From positions 1 through 22,113 of the forward strand of contig DFCM01000067.1 of the NCBI GenBank assembly GCA_002366995.1: DNA of 22,113 nucleotides. The letters are read 5' to 3'. The notes beneath the pieces are model-generated. The model was not told the DNA's origin. It saw only the letters and a list, made by a program, of their open reading frames with translations, and made no database searches. The translations under genes and the position numbers were made by a program. Below, one piece after another: positions 1 through 8,669 of the stretch. Every line of letters begins with the position of its first letter. Within the stretch, counting starts at the first letter, position 1. The stretch comes from a bacterium UBP3_UBA3054 (GTDB lineage: Bacteria; Auribacterota; UBA3054).

Positions 1-690
1 GTGGACAGCGAGCACAGCGCCATTTTCCAATGCCTCGCGGCCGGCGGAAGAGAAAGTATAGCGCGCCTTCTGATCACCGCGTCCGGCGGGCCTTTCAGAG
101 GAAAGGACAAAACTTTCTTAGAGAACGTGACGCCCAAAGAAGCCTTGGCGCACCCCGTTTGGAAAATGGGGCCGAAGATCTCCGTCGACTCCGCGACCAT
201 GATGAACAAAGGCTTGGAAGTGATAGAGGCCTCGAGGCTCTTTTCCGTTCTGGCGGAAAAGATCGACGTCGTTATCCACCCGCAGTCCATCGTGCATTCG
301 CTGGTGGAATTCCGCGACGGCGCGCAGCTGGCGCAGCTTTCCGTACCCGACATGCGCCTTGCGATCCAGTACGCCCTGACGTATCCAGTAAGGCTGCCCT
401 CCCCGGTCGCGAAGCTCGATCTCGGCGAGATCGGGAAGTTAGAGTTCGGAAAACCGGACATGGAAAACTTCCCCTGCCTGAAACTGGCTTATGAGGCCCT
501 GAAAAAAGGCGGGATCTTCCCTGCCGTCCTGAACGGCGCGAACGAGACCGCGGTGGCCCGCTTCCTCAGAGGTGAGTGCCGCTTCCTGGATATACCGCGC
601 TTCGTGGAAAAGAAACTTAGTGCAACCGTAAATATCACCGATCCTGACTTAGAGGACATTTTAGAAGCTGACCGCTTCGGGAGAGAATAG
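1..690 (+). CDS. dxr: 1-deoxy-D-xylulose 5-phosphate reductoisomerase, C-terminal part (5' end cut by window)
   Basis: This enzyme makes 2-C-methyl-D-erythritol 4-phosphate from DXP with NADPH, the second step of the MEP isoprenoid pathway, in the cytoplasm. The visible 229 residues begin at the metal-binding VDSEH motif, matching Asp150 and Glu152 of the E. coli enzyme. They continue through the active-site segment [13 protein letters not shown] (residues 61-73; N69, K70 and E73 correspond to E. coli N227, K228 and E231) and the HPQS motif near residue 93 to the helical C-terminal domain. The family is about 380-400 residues, so roughly 150 N-terminal residues with the NADPH-binding fold lie upstream of the window. 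The GTG at base 1 is an internal valine, not a start. The gene ends 7 bp before rseP, and dxs lies two genes further on, so two MEP enzymes share the operon. Confidence 0.96.
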   Translation: MDSEHSAIFQCLAAGGRESIARLLITASGGPFRGKDKTFLENVTPKEALAHPVWKMGPKISVDSATMMNKGLEVIEASRLFSVLAEKIDVVIHPQSIVHSLVEFRDGAQLAQLSVPDMRLAIQYALTYPVRLPSPVAKLDLGEIGKLEFGKPDMENFPCLKLAYEALKKGGIFPAVLNGANETAVARFLRGECRFLDIPRFVEKKLSATVNITDPDLEDILEADRFGRE

Positions 691-697
691 ATCTGAA

Positions 698-2335
698 ATG
701 CTGACGCTTGTTTATTTTTGCATAGTCCTGGGCCTTTTGGTCTGCGTTCATGAATTCGGCCATTTCGCCGCGGCTAAGCTCTGCGGAGTTTATGTCGAGC
801 GTTTCTCCATAGGTTTCGGCCCGACCATCCTGCAGTGGAAGGGCAAGGAGACAACGTACTGCATCTCCGTCATTCCGTTGGGCGGCTACGTGCAGATGGC
901 CGGGCAGAGCGACCTGCCGGACGAGGAGCAGAAGGAAGCCGAAAAAGACATCCCCCCCGAGCGTTTCTACAGCGCCAAGACGGTTTGGCAGAGGCTTTGC
1001 ATCATTCTGGCCGGGCCTTTCATGAATCTTTTCTTCGCCATTCCCCTAGCCATAGCGCTTCTCTGCTACGGTCAGAAGACCGCGCTTACCCCCAACGGCA
1101 TCATAGTCTCCATGGTGATCCCCGGGTCTCCCGCGGAAGCGGCCGGAATAGAGCCCGGCGACAAGATATTGAAACTGAACGGCGCCGAAATTACGACCTG
1201 GAACGCCTTCGTCGACGAGATCAGGGCCAGTCTTTACACGCCCGTCACGCTGACGACGAGCAGGAAAGACGAGAAATTCGAGCTCACCGTGACGCCTGAC
1301 CTGAACGAGGAGAAAGGCTACCTTGGCCTCGGCATCGCCATGTCCCCTCCCGCCCAGGTCGAGAAAGTCGTGAATCCCGATTCTTCCCTCAAGGAAGGCG
1401 ACGTCTTCCTTTCCATCGAGGGGCTGCAACCCGAGGACTGCTGTTTCGAGACGCTGTCACAAACGATCCGCCTTCTGCCTGACACCAACGTCGTCGCGAC
1501 GGTCGCCAACTATCCCGCTTCCCGCATGTCTAATGAAACGGTCCAGCCGGAAGAGCGGAAGATCACGCTGGCGATCGGCAAAAAGAAAAAATGCCAGCTC
1601 TTCGATATCGTGAATGTGGAAGGCAGAGCCAGGCTCAGTTTAAGGCCCGGCACTCCGGAAAGTCTCTGGCCTCTTGAAGGCGCGAAGATCCTCGCCCTGA
1701 ACGACCGGCCGCTTCAGCTTTCCGAAGAGGATTATTTCGAGGCCTGCAATATCGGCAGCGTCACAGCCTGCGTAGCCATAGCCCAGCAGAGCGGCAAATA
1801 CAAAAGGGAAACGCTCGTGACGTCCCTGGTCTCGCGCGTGGAGTACATGGGCCACGCCGGGATCTTGCTCAAACCCGCTTCCGAAATGGTGAGGGAGCCT
1901 TTCCTCTCCGCCCTGAAAAAATCCCCAGCCAAAGCCTGGACGAAGGTGACCGAGACTTTGAAAACGCTGAAGCTGCTCTTCGTCGGGTCATTGAAAGTCA
2001 ACAATCTCTCCGGCCCCGTCGGCATCGCGAGAATGACCGGCGCCGCGGCGCAAAGGGGCTTCGACGTGCTTTTGAATTTCGTTCTGCTCATAACCGTCAA
2101 CCTCGGCGTGCTGAACCTTCTGCCGCTTCCCGTTCTGGACGGCGGACACGTGGTTCTGCTTATCGCGGAGGGCATAAGAAGAAAGCCGCTGCCTGAGAAG
2201 TTCCTTCTCTGGTACCAGCGCATCGGCCTTATCTTCCTTCTGGCGCTCTTCGCCTTCGTCATGCTGAACGACGTCGGGCGCTGGGTCAAAGACAGCGAGT
2301 TCCTTGGCACGCTGCTTGGCAAATTTTTCCATTAA
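698..2335 (+). CDS. rseP: RseP-type site-2 (intramembrane) zinc metalloprotease
   Basis: This is a membrane-embedded S2P protease; relatives cleave anti-sigma factors and leftover signal peptides within the membrane. The zinc motif HEFGH is at residues 18-22 in the first membrane helix. The third ligand motif, LPVLDGGH with Asp481, lies in the C-terminal helix pair. A membrane segment at about 103-124 precedes a clear PDZ domain at about 131-200 (SPAEAAGIEPGDKI). Residues 210-390 look like one or two further diverged PDZ-like domains. At 545 residues it is roughly 95 longer than the E. coli protein (about 450), and the extra length lies in this periplasmic part. The conserved SGPVGIA segment is at 438-444. 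It starts 7 bp after dxr, a common dxr-rseP pairing. The Shine-Dalgarno sequence is weak, so coupling to dxr is likely. Confidence 0.94.
   Translation: MLTLVYFCIVLGLLVCVHEFGHFAAAKLCGVYVERFSIGFGPTILQWKGKETTYCISVIPLGGYVQMAGQSDLPDEEQKEAEKDIPPERFYSAKTVWQRLCIILAGPFMNLFFAIPLAIALLCYGQKTALTPNGIIVSMVIPGSPAEAAGIEPGDKILKLNGAEITTWNAFVDEIRASLYTPVTLTTSRKDEKFELTVTPDLNEEKGYLGLGIAMSPPAQVEKVVNPDSSLKEGDVFLSIEGLQPEDCCFETLSQTIRLLPDTNVVATVANYPASRMSNETVQPEERKITLAIGKKKKCQLFDIVNVEGRARLSLRPGTPESLWPLEGAKILALNDRPLQLSEEDYFEACNIGSVTACVAIAQQSGKYKRETLVTSLVSRVEYMGHAGILLKPASEMVREPFLSALKKSPAKAWTKVTETLKTLKLLFVGSLKVNNLSGPVGIARMTGAAAQRGFDVLLNFVLLITVNLGVLNLLPLPVLDGGHVVLLIAEGIRRKPLPEKFLLWYQRIGLIFLLALFAFVMLNDVGRWVKDSEFLGTLLGKFFH
2304..2319 (+). 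promoter_or_regulatory. Candidate sigma-54 (-24/-12) promoter ahead of xseB
   Basis: TTGGCACG at 2304-2311, then four bases, then TTGG at 2316-2319, matches the sigma-54 consensus YTGGCACG-N4-TTGC except for G in place of the final C. It would start transcription about 22 bp upstream of the xseB ATG. It lies inside rseP codons for LGTLLG, so a chance match is quite possible. It is recorded because a sigma-54 activator is encoded three genes downstream. Confidence 0.2.
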
Positions 2336-2352
2336 AACAACCCTTTTTCATT

Positions 2353-2607
2353 ATGTCCGAAACCGAGAAAAAACTTTCCTTTGAAAAGGCTCTTGCGGAA
2401 CTGGAGGAAGTCGTCGCGAAGATCGAGGACGGCTCGCTTTCCCTTAACGAGTGCCTGAAAGAGTACGAGAAGGGCATCAAGCTCGCGACCTTCTGCGCCG
2501 CGGAATTGAAGAACGCCCGCGAAAAGATCGAAAAGCTCCAGGCTAAGAACGACGGAACGATCGAAGCTTTGGAGACCGAGATATCAGCCCAAAGAGGCGA
2601 GGAATAG
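2353..2607 (+). CDS. xseB: Exodeoxyribonuclease VII small subunit
   Basis: This is the small subunit of exonuclease VII, which degrades single-stranded DNA to short oligonucleotides together with the large subunit XseA. The 84-residue length fits the family (about 70-85). The N-terminal pattern SFEKALAELEEVVAKIEDG, followed by SLSLNECLKEYEKGIKL, is the family signature. The whole protein reads as two long helices, as expected for this helical subunit. It lies 17 bp after rseP and 2 bp before dxs. An xseB-dxs neighbourhood is common (E. coli has xseB-ispA-dxs), though here ispA and xseA are absent from the visible cluster. No strong Shine-Dalgarno precedes the ATG. Confidence 0.93.
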   Translation: MSETEKKLSFEKALAELEEVVAKIEDGSLSLNECLKEYEKGIKLATFCAAELKNAREKIEKLQAKNDGTIEALETEISAQRGEE

Positions 2608-2609
2608 AA

Positions 2610-4469
2610 ATGTCCCTTTTGGAAAAAGTGCAAACGCCCGCCGACCTCAGGAAACTTAAGGTCGACGAACTTCCCGCGCTCTGCTCTGAAATAAGGCAGG
2701 AGATCGTGAACACCGTCTCCAAGACCGGCGGACATTTGGCCTCGAGCCTTGGCGCCGTCGAGCTGGCGGTCGCCTTGCACTACGTCTACGACACTCCGAA
2801 AGACAAGCTCGTCTGGGACACGGGGCACCAGGCCTACGCCCACAAGCTGCTGACGGGCCGCCGCGAGCAATTCCCGACGCTCAGGCAGAAGGACGGCCTC
2901 AGTGGCTATCCGACGCCCGAGGAGAGCCCCTACGACTGCTATCCCGTCGGGCACGCCGGAACCTCTATTTCGGTCGCCCTGGGCCTGGCCGCCGCCAGGG
3001 ACGCCAAAGGCGAGGATCATCAGGTCGTCGCCATCATAGGAGATGGCGCCATGACGAGCGGGCTGGCGCTGGAGGCCTTGAACAACAACGCCGCCAGGGG
3101 AAGATTCACGGTCGTTTTGAACGACAACGCGATGTCCATTTCTCCCACCAAGGGCGCCATCGCCAAACACTTCGCGAGACTTGTCTCCAACGTCCACTAC
3201 CGCCAGTTCAAGAGGAACTGCAAGAACGTGCTCAGCAGCATTCCCGTAGTCGGCGTCCATCTTACGAATTTCAGCATGCGCTTATTGGGCGCGTTCAAAC
3301 TGCTCTTCATCGTCGACAATATCTTCGAGAAGATGGGCTTCCACTACATCGGCCCTGTCGACGGCAACGACGTCAAGGAGCTGGTGCGCATCCTGAAGGC
3401 CCGCTCCACCGAGCAGGTCATGCCGGTAGTTCTGCACTGCCGCACCAAGAAAGGCAAAGGCTACGCCCCCGCGGAAACGAACCCCGAGCGCTACCACGGC
3501 GTCGGCAAATTCGATCCCGCGACCGGCGAACTCAAAAAAGCCGAGAAAAAATATCCGACTTACACCGAAGCCGTCTCGAAGACCGTCCTCGACTTGGCGG
3601 AAAAAGACGAACGCGTCGTGGTCGTATCGGCCGCCATGTGCGGCGGCACCGGCATGACGAATTTCGCCAATCACTTCCCCGAGCGCTTCTTCGACGTCGG
3701 CATCGCGGAGCAGCACGCCGTCACCTTCGCGGGAGGTTTGGCCAGCAGCGGGCTGCGTCCCATCGTCGGCATCTATTCGACTTTCATGCAGAGGGCTTAC
3801 GACCAAATCGCCCACGACGTCTGCCTGCCCAACGCCAACGTTATACTTGCGCTCGACCGCGCCGGGCTCGTTGGCGCCGACGGCAAGACTCACCACGGCG
3901 CCTTCGATCTTTCATACCTCAGGCATCTTCCTAATCTGAAGATCTTCTCTCCGAGAGACGAGGAAGCCGTGAGAACCGTTTTCGAATACGCCCTTAAGAA
4001 CGATGGGCCCGTGGCCGTCCGCTATCCGAGGAGGACCATCCCCTACGATCTGCCGAAGGAAAACGTCCCCGCCTTCTCAGGCGACGTCACGAAATGGCAG
4101 ACCCTGAAAGAAGGAACCCTTTGCGCCATCATCGCGACAGGGCATATGGTCTTCCACGCCCTGAGAGCGTCTGAGATCCTGAAAGAAAAATACGGCAAAG
4201 ACGCGCGCGTCATAGACGCCTGCGCCATCAAGCCAGTGGATACGGAAACGCTCTCCGGCCTCAAGGATATTCCCATAGTCACGATGGAAGACAACGCGCT
4301 GATCGGAGGCCTTGGGGAAATGATCGCGTTCCAGCTTAAGAAACCGCTTCTTTCCTTCGGCATCCCGGACGACTTCATTTCTCACGGCACGCTTGACGAA
4401 CTCTACTCCGAGCTCGGCTGGCAGCCGGAGCAGGTCGCTGACAGAATAGCGGAGGCCTTGAAATTATGA
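2610..4469 (+). CDS. dxs: 1-deoxy-D-xylulose-5-phosphate synthase
   Basis: This is the thiamine-diphosphate enzyme that condenses pyruvate and glyceraldehyde 3-phosphate to DXP, the entry step of the MEP pathway. At 619 residues it is full length (E. coli 620). The ThDP/Mg motif begins GDGAMTSG at residues 144-151, with the downstream NDN at 171-173. The catalytic Glu367 sits in GIAEQHAVTF. The transketolase pyrimidine-binding and C-terminal domains follow, with HHGAFDLSYLRHLPN and the VRYPRR segment. An AGGA at 2600-2603 is well spaced from the ATG, so the start is secure. The stop codon overlaps the start of the kinase gene by 4 bp (ATGA). Together with dxr it puts the first two MEP steps in one operon. 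Confidence 0.97.
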   Translation: MSLLEKVQTPADLRKLKVDELPALCSEIRQEIVNTVSKTGGHLASSLGAVELAVALHYVYDTPKDKLVWDTGHQAYAHKLLTGRREQFPTLRQKDGLSGYPTPEESPYDCYPVGHAGTSISVALGLAAARDAKGEDHQVVAIIGDGAMTSGLALEALNNNAARGRFTVVLNDNAMSISPTKGAIAKHFARLVSNVHYRQFKRNCKNVLSSIPVVGVHLTNFSMRLLGAFKLLFIVDNIFEKMGFHYIGPVDGNDVKELVRILKARSTEQVMPVVLHCRTKKGKGYAPAETNPERYHGVGKFDPATGELKKAEKKYPTYTEAVSKTVLDLAEKDERVVVVSAAMCGGTGMTNFANHFPERFFDVGIAEQHAVTFAGGLASSGLRPIVGIYSTFMQRAYDQIAHDVCLPNANVILALDRAGLVGADGKTHHGAFDLSYLRHLPNLKIFSPRDEEAVRTVFEYALKNDGPVAVRYPRRTIPYDLPKENVPAFSGDVTKWQTLKEGTLCAIIATGHMVFHALRASEILKEKYGKDARVIDACAIKPVDTETLSGLKDIPIVTMEDNALIGGLGEMIAFQLKKPLLSFGIPDDFISHGTLDELYSELGWQPEQVADRIAEALKL

Positions 4470-5542
4470 ACGACCTGGCCGTTTTCCTGAACGCGCTGCC
4501 GGACGGCATCGTCGCTGTCAGCGAACAGCACATCGTGCTCTTCGCCAACGCCGCGGTCTACGATACCTTGGGCGTCCTTCCCAACAGCATGATAGGGCTT
4601 CCGCTGAGCGACTGCCTGAAAGACCAGAACCTTTTGATGCAGCTCGACAAGACGGGACACGAGTCTTTCCTGACTTTGGAAACGGACGTCAACTATCCCA
4701 GGAAACTTAGGCTCAGGATCAGGATCGTTCCGCTCCAGGAAAAAAGCGGCGAGCCGGATCCTCCCGTCGCCATCATCATTTTCACCGACGTCTCGAGGGA
4801 ACTCTCCACGGCGGAGGACAGGGAGCGGAATTCCAAACTTGAGACCATGCGCCTCTTGACGGCCGGCGTCGCCCATGAACTGGGCAATCCGTTGAATTCC
4901 ATCATCATGAAGGCCGACCTTACGGAACGTCTGGTCGCGAAGCTTCCGGATTCGGAAACCAAAGATAAAATCGCGAAAGACCTGGATGTCATAGTAAGCG
5001 AGAGCGAAAGATTGAAAAGGATCGTGGAGGATTTCCTGAAGGCCGCCAGGCCCCTTTCCTTCCGGCCGGTCGAGACCGACCTCAAAAAACTCTGCGAGCG
5101 CTGCCTTGCCCTCATGGAGCCGGAACTGCACGAGAGCGACATCGCCATCCAGCAGTACCTTTCCCCTGTTCCCCCTGCCCTCCTCGACGATGACCTTCTC
5201 AGCGGCGCCGTCATAAACGTGATCAGGAACGCCGCGGAAGCCATGCCGGAAGGCGGACTGATGATCTTCCGCCTCGAAACGGAAGGCGACTTCTTCAAAC
5301 TGTCGGTAAGGGACAACGGAACGGGCATGAGCGAAGAGACCGCCGAAAAAATGTTCGATCCCTTCTACACCACCAAGCAGACCGGAACGGGCCTTGGCAT
5401 GCTGCAAATAAAGCGCGCCATGGAAGCCCACTCCGGCACGATAGAAATCAAGACCCGCTTAGGCAAAGGCACGACCGTCACCTTGAAGGCGCCTTTGCGC
5501 CAAAGCGAGACCCACGTTCTCGATTCCCCGGAGGCAAAATGA
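4466..5542 (+). CDS. PAS-domain sensor histidine kinase, NtrB-like (soluble)
   Basis: This protein probably autophosphorylates and passes phosphate to the regulator encoded next. Residues 5-112 form a PAS-type sensor domain ending in FTDVSREL. The dimerization/phosphoacceptor domain has the H box VAHELGNPLNS with His137. The ATPase domain shows the N box (NVIRNAAEAM, around Asn255), G1 box DNGTG (283-287), F box DPFYTTK (298-304) and G2 box GTGLG (307-311). No membrane span or signal peptide is seen, so it should be cytoplasmic, as NtrB is. All catalytic motifs are intact. The ATG overlaps the dxs stop by 4 bp, and its own stop overlaps the next start by 4 bp. The signal sensed cannot be read from sequence, so the name NtrB would be too specific. 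Confidence 0.93.
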   Translation: MNDLAVFLNALPDGIVAVSEQHIVLFANAAVYDTLGVLPNSMIGLPLSDCLKDQNLLMQLDKTGHESFLTLETDVNYPRKLRLRIRIVPLQEKSGEPDPPVAIIIFTDVSRELSTAEDRERNSKLETMRLLTAGVAHELGNPLNSIIMKADLTERLVAKLPDSETKDKIAKDLDVIVSESERLKRIVEDFLKAARPLSFRPVETDLKKLCERCLALMEPELHESDIAIQQYLSPVPPALLDDDLLSGAVINVIRNAAEAMPEGGLMIFRLETEGDFFKLSVRDNGTGMSEETAEKMFDPFYTTKQTGTGLGMLQIKRAMEAHSGTIEIKTRLGKGTTVTLKAPLRQSETHVLDSPEAK

Positions 5543-6888
5543 AAAAGGTAATACTTGTCGTCGACGATGAAAAAAACGCCCGCGATAACCTCCGCGAGAT
5601 CATAGAAGACATCATGGGTCTCTCCATGGTGGAGGCCGACTGCGCGAAGACCGCGGTCGAGCTCATCCGCAACCGCGTCTTCGACCTCATCCTGACGGAC
5701 CTCAGGATGCCGGGCGAATCCGGCATGTCCGTTTTGGAAGAAGCCCAGAGGATCTGCCCCGAGACGCCTGTCATCATCATGACGGCCTTCGGCTCCGCGG
5801 ACGAAGCCGGCGAAGCGCTCAAAAAGGGCGCCTACGATTTCCTTTCCAAGCCTCTGCGCGCCGGCACGGTGGAAGAGAAGATCGCCGAGACGCTCAAACT
5901 CGATGAAAAGCAGGACGCTCCCGACGCCTTCGACAAGATCATCGGCAGTTCCGACGCTCTGAAAGAAACCATAAAGACCGCCCGCCAGGCCGCGCCGACC
6001 GACGCCACGATCTTAATAGAGGGCGAAAGCGGGACCGGCAAAGGTCTCCTCGCGGAATGCATCCACGAAGCCAGCCCGCGCCGCAAAGGCAAATTCGTCG
6101 TCATCCACTGCGCCAACACGCCTCAGGACATCCTTATGAGCGAACTCTTCGGGCACGAGAAAGGCTCCTTTACCGGCGCCATCTCGCAGCACAAGGGCAA
6201 ATTCGAGGAAGCCGGCGAAGGCACCGTCTTCATCGACGAAGTCGGAACGCTCCCCCTGAAAGTCCAGACGATCCTTCTGAGAGTTTTGCAGGACAAGAAA
6301 TTCGAGCGCTTGGGCGGCAACGAGACCATTATTTCCAAGGCGCGCGTCATCGCGGCCACCAACGAAAACTTAAGCGAGCTCGTCAAAGCCGGGCGCTTCA
6401 GGGAAGATCTGCTCTACCGCCTGAAAGTCGTCAGCCTCACCATGCCTCCCCTGAGAGTCAGGAAAGGCGACATCCCCCTTTTGATCGACCACTTCCTCGC
6501 CCAGGCCAACAAGGAGACTTCCAAATCCGTCACGATCTCCAAGATAGCCAGGGAAATGATGGAGAAATACTCCTGGAGCGGCAACATCAGGGAACTCCAC
6601 AACTGCATCGAGGCTTTGGTCATCAAGAATTCCAGCGGCGAAGTCACGCCCCGCGACCTGCCGATCGAGATCATTACCGAATCCGGCGCGAAGAAAGAAG
6701 AGAAAAGCTCCGCCGCCCTTTGGGAAAAGCTCGACAAGATGACCCTGGACGAAATAAAGAAAGAGCTGATCGAAAGGAAACTGAAAAAAGGAAAGACGAG
6801 AACTCAGATCGCCGACGAACTCGGCATAAGCCGCCGCAGCCTCTACAGGCTTCCCGAAAGCTACGGCATCAAGAAAGGAAAGAAATGA
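5539..6888 (+). CDS. Sigma-54-dependent response regulator, NtrC family
   Basis: This is a three-domain transcription activator that opens sigma-54 RNA polymerase promoters when phosphorylated. The receiver domain (1-120) has acidic Asp9/Asp10, phosphoacceptor Asp54, Thr82 and Lys105. The AAA+ domain (about 136-370) has Walker A GESGTGKG (162-169), the sigma-54 contact loop GSFTGA (209-214), Walker B TVFIDEVG (229-236) and arginine-finger candidates R288 and R294. The Fis-type helix-turn-helix at about 420-446 (RTQIADELGISRRSLYR) is present. The contact loop has Ser in place of Ala of the usual GAFTGA; the essential FTG is kept. The gene is paired with the upstream kinase by a 4-bp overlap and coupled to the glycosyltransferase gene downstream. 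Its targets are unknown; operon genes or the glycan pathway are possible by context only. Confidence 0.95.
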   Translation: MKKVILVVDDEKNARDNLREIIEDIMGLSMVEADCAKTAVELIRNRVFDLILTDLRMPGESGMSVLEEAQRICPETPVIIMTAFGSADEAGEALKKGAYDFLSKPLRAGTVEEKIAETLKLDEKQDAPDAFDKIIGSSDALKETIKTARQAAPTDATILIEGESGTGKGLLAECIHEASPRRKGKFVVIHCANTPQDILMSELFGHEKGSFTGAISQHKGKFEEAGEGTVFIDEVGTLPLKVQTILLRVLQDKKFERLGGNETIISKARVIAATNENLSELVKAGRFREDLLYRLKVVSLTMPPLRVRKGDIPLLIDHFLAQANKETSKSVTISKIAREMMEKYSWSGNIRELHNCIEALVIKNSSGEVTPRDLPIEIITESGAKKEEKSSAALWEKLDKMTLDEIKKELIERKLKKGKTRTQIADELGISRRSLYRLPESYGIKKGKK

Positions 6889-8669
6889 TGAATGACGCTC
6901 CTCTTATTTCCGTTCTGATGCCTGCCTACAACGAAGGCAGCCACATAAGAGCGAACCTTGAAAAAGTCCGCGCCACCTTAGAAGACATGCAGTCCACCTG
7001 CTGCAAGGATCTTCCGGGCGGCTTCGAGATAGTAGTCGTCAACGACGGCAGCACCGACAACACGCAGAAGGAAATTGAAACGGCCGCCGCCAGAAGCGAG
7101 ACTATCAAATGCGTCGCCCACACGAGCAACCGCGGCAAGTGCGTCGCCCTAAGGACGGCCTTCCAGCACTCAAAAGGCAGATACGTCTTCTTCCTCGACA
7201 GCGACCTGGAGATAGATCCTGCCTTCCTTGAACCGCTTTTCGAGAAAATGCAAAAAGAGGACTGCGACGCCGTCTTCGGCAGTAAGCAGCTCGGTTCGAA
7301 AAAGAATTATCCCCTGCTCCGCCGCGTCGCCAGCAAGATCTTCTCGGCTTTCGTTTACTTGCTCCTGCCGCTTCCCGTCAAAGACACCCAGACCGGCCTG
7401 AAGCTTTTCAAAAGGGAGCTCCTTGAGCGCGTCTTCGACTGCATGCTTGTCAGACGCTACGCCTTCGACGTGGAATTGGCCGCGCTTGCCGTGCACAACG
7501 GCTTCAAACTTTCCGAAGAAGCCGTCACGGTCAATTTCCTCGGCCGCCAGGGCTCGCTGTCGCTTTACAACGTCTTCAACATGACGCTGGATATCCTGGC
7601 CATTTTCTACCGTCTGAAAGTCTTGGCCTATTACGATTCCTGGGTGCCGAAGCGCAACAAGGAAAAGCCCTTCATCTCCATCGTCATCGCGGTCAAAGCC
7701 GACAACCCCTATCTCAGGCAGTCCGTCCAGCGCTCCTTAGAGCAGGATTATCCCAAGGACCGCTATGAGATCATCGTCCTGCCCGACGAAGCGATAGATT
7801 CCTTCGATCCTTCCGTCAGAATTATCCCCTCCGGTCCGGAGCTCCCGGCCATCAAGAGAAACCTCGGCGTCGAAAACGCCAAGGGCGAGATCATCGCCTT
7901 CCTCGACGACGACGCTTATCCGAGGGAAAACTGGCTCTCCGAACTGGCCGGCAACTTTACGGACGAAAGGCTGGCCGGCGTCGGCGGCCCCGGTACCACT
8001 CCCCAGGAAGACGCCTTCTGGCAGAAGGTAGGCGGCGCCGTCTACGAATCGAAAATGATGAGCGGCGGCTACTCCTACCGCTATTTGGTCGACCGCAGGC
8101 GCATGGTGGACGATTACCCGACCTGCAACCTTGCCCTCAGAAAGGACGTTTTCCAGGAGGCCGGCGGCTTCCAGACCAACTTCTGGCCGGGCGAAGACAC
8201 GGAGCTCTGCCTGACCGTCACCAAGAAGCTCGGTTACAACATCGTCTACGACCCGCTGGTGGAAGTCTGCCACCACCGCCGTCATCTTTTCAAAGGCCAT
8301 TTCCGCCAGCTTACCCAGTACGCCCTGCACCGCGGCTACTTCGTGAAAAAATTCCCGGAGACCTCGCGGAAATTCGCCTACTTCGTGCCCTCCCTTTTCC
8401 TTCTGGGAGTACTTATCGGCCCGCTTACTTTCCTTACGCCGAGGCTTTATTTCTTCAGCCTTCTCTACCTCGTCGTATTGGTCATCTATTTCGCGCTCTC
8501 TGCTTTCTTCGCCTTCATCCTTCATCCAAAACTCACGCCCTTCACGGTCCTGGGCGTTTTCCTCTCGCACTTAGCTTACGGTTGGTATTTTTTAGTCGGC
8601 CTCTTCTCTTCCAGGCTTAGAAAGGAAGAGGAATATCATGCAAAGATCAGGAGATCTCATGAAAACTAA
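6885..8669 (+). CDS. Two-domain family 2 glycosyltransferase with C-terminal membrane anchor
   Basis: This is a fusion of two GT-A fold, GT2-like domains. Domain 1 (about 7-245) resembles polyprenyl-phosphate glycosyltransferases of the DPM1/GtrB type: PAYNEGSHI, VVNDGSTDNT, the DSD metal site at 105-107 and DTQTGLKLFKRE (167-178). Domain 2 (about 262-495) has SIVIAV, a DDD metal site at 341-343, the acceptor-side GEDTE (436-440) and HHRRHLFKGH. Three membrane helices follow at about 498-518, 521-546 and 553-575. It probably loads a sugar on a lipid carrier and/or extends a glycan at the inner membrane; substrates are unknown. The start at 6885 gives an ATGA overlap with the regulator (an adjacent ATG at 6888 is also possible). 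The open frame extends upstream to 6057, but that part lies within the regulator gene in another frame and has no domain character. Confidence 0.9.
   Translation: MMNDAPLISVLMPAYNEGSHIRANLEKVRATLEDMQSTCCKDLPGGFEIVVVNDGSTDNTQKEIETAAARSETIKCVAHTSNRGKCVALRTAFQHSKGRYVFFLDSDLEIDPAFLEPLFEKMQKEDCDAVFGSKQLGSKKNYPLLRRVASKIFSAFVYLLLPLPVKDTQTGLKLFKRELLERVFDCMLVRRYAFDVELAALAVHNGFKLSEEAVTVNFLGRQGSLSLYNVFNMTLDILAIFYRLKVLAYYDSWVPKRNKEKPFISIVIAVKADNPYLRQSVQRSLEQDYPKDRYEIIVLPDEAIDSFDPSVRIIPSGPELPAIKRNLGVENAKGEIIAFLDDDAYPRENWLSELAGNFTDERLAGVGGPGTTPQEDAFWQKVGGAVYESKMMSGGYSYRYLVDRRRMVDDYPTCNLALRKDVFQEAGGFQTNFWPGEDTELCLTVTKKLGYNIVYDPLVEVCHHRRHLFKGHFRQLTQYALHRGYFVKKFPETSRKFAYFVPSLFLLGVLIGPLTFLTPRLYFFSLLYLVVLVIYFALSAFFAFILHPKLTPFTVLGVFLSHLAYGWYFLVGLFSSRLRKEEEYHAKIRRSHEN

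Noticed and set aside
1..690. Complete dxr starting at GTG base 1.
   Set aside because: The sequence starts at the mid-protein VDSEH motif and lacks the NADPH-binding domain, so the gene is cut by the window edge.
2286..5431. Minus-strand open frames of 200-340 codons opposite xseB, dxs and the kinase.
   Set aside because: The plus-strand genes have full-length family matches with intact motifs. The reverse frames show no recognisable domain or ribosome site.
6057..6884. Upstream extension of the glycosyltransferase frame to base 6057.
   Set aside because: It overlaps the sigma-54 regulator in another frame and is rich in R/Q/H/P as out-of-frame translation is. The GT2 domain begins right after the ATG at 6885.
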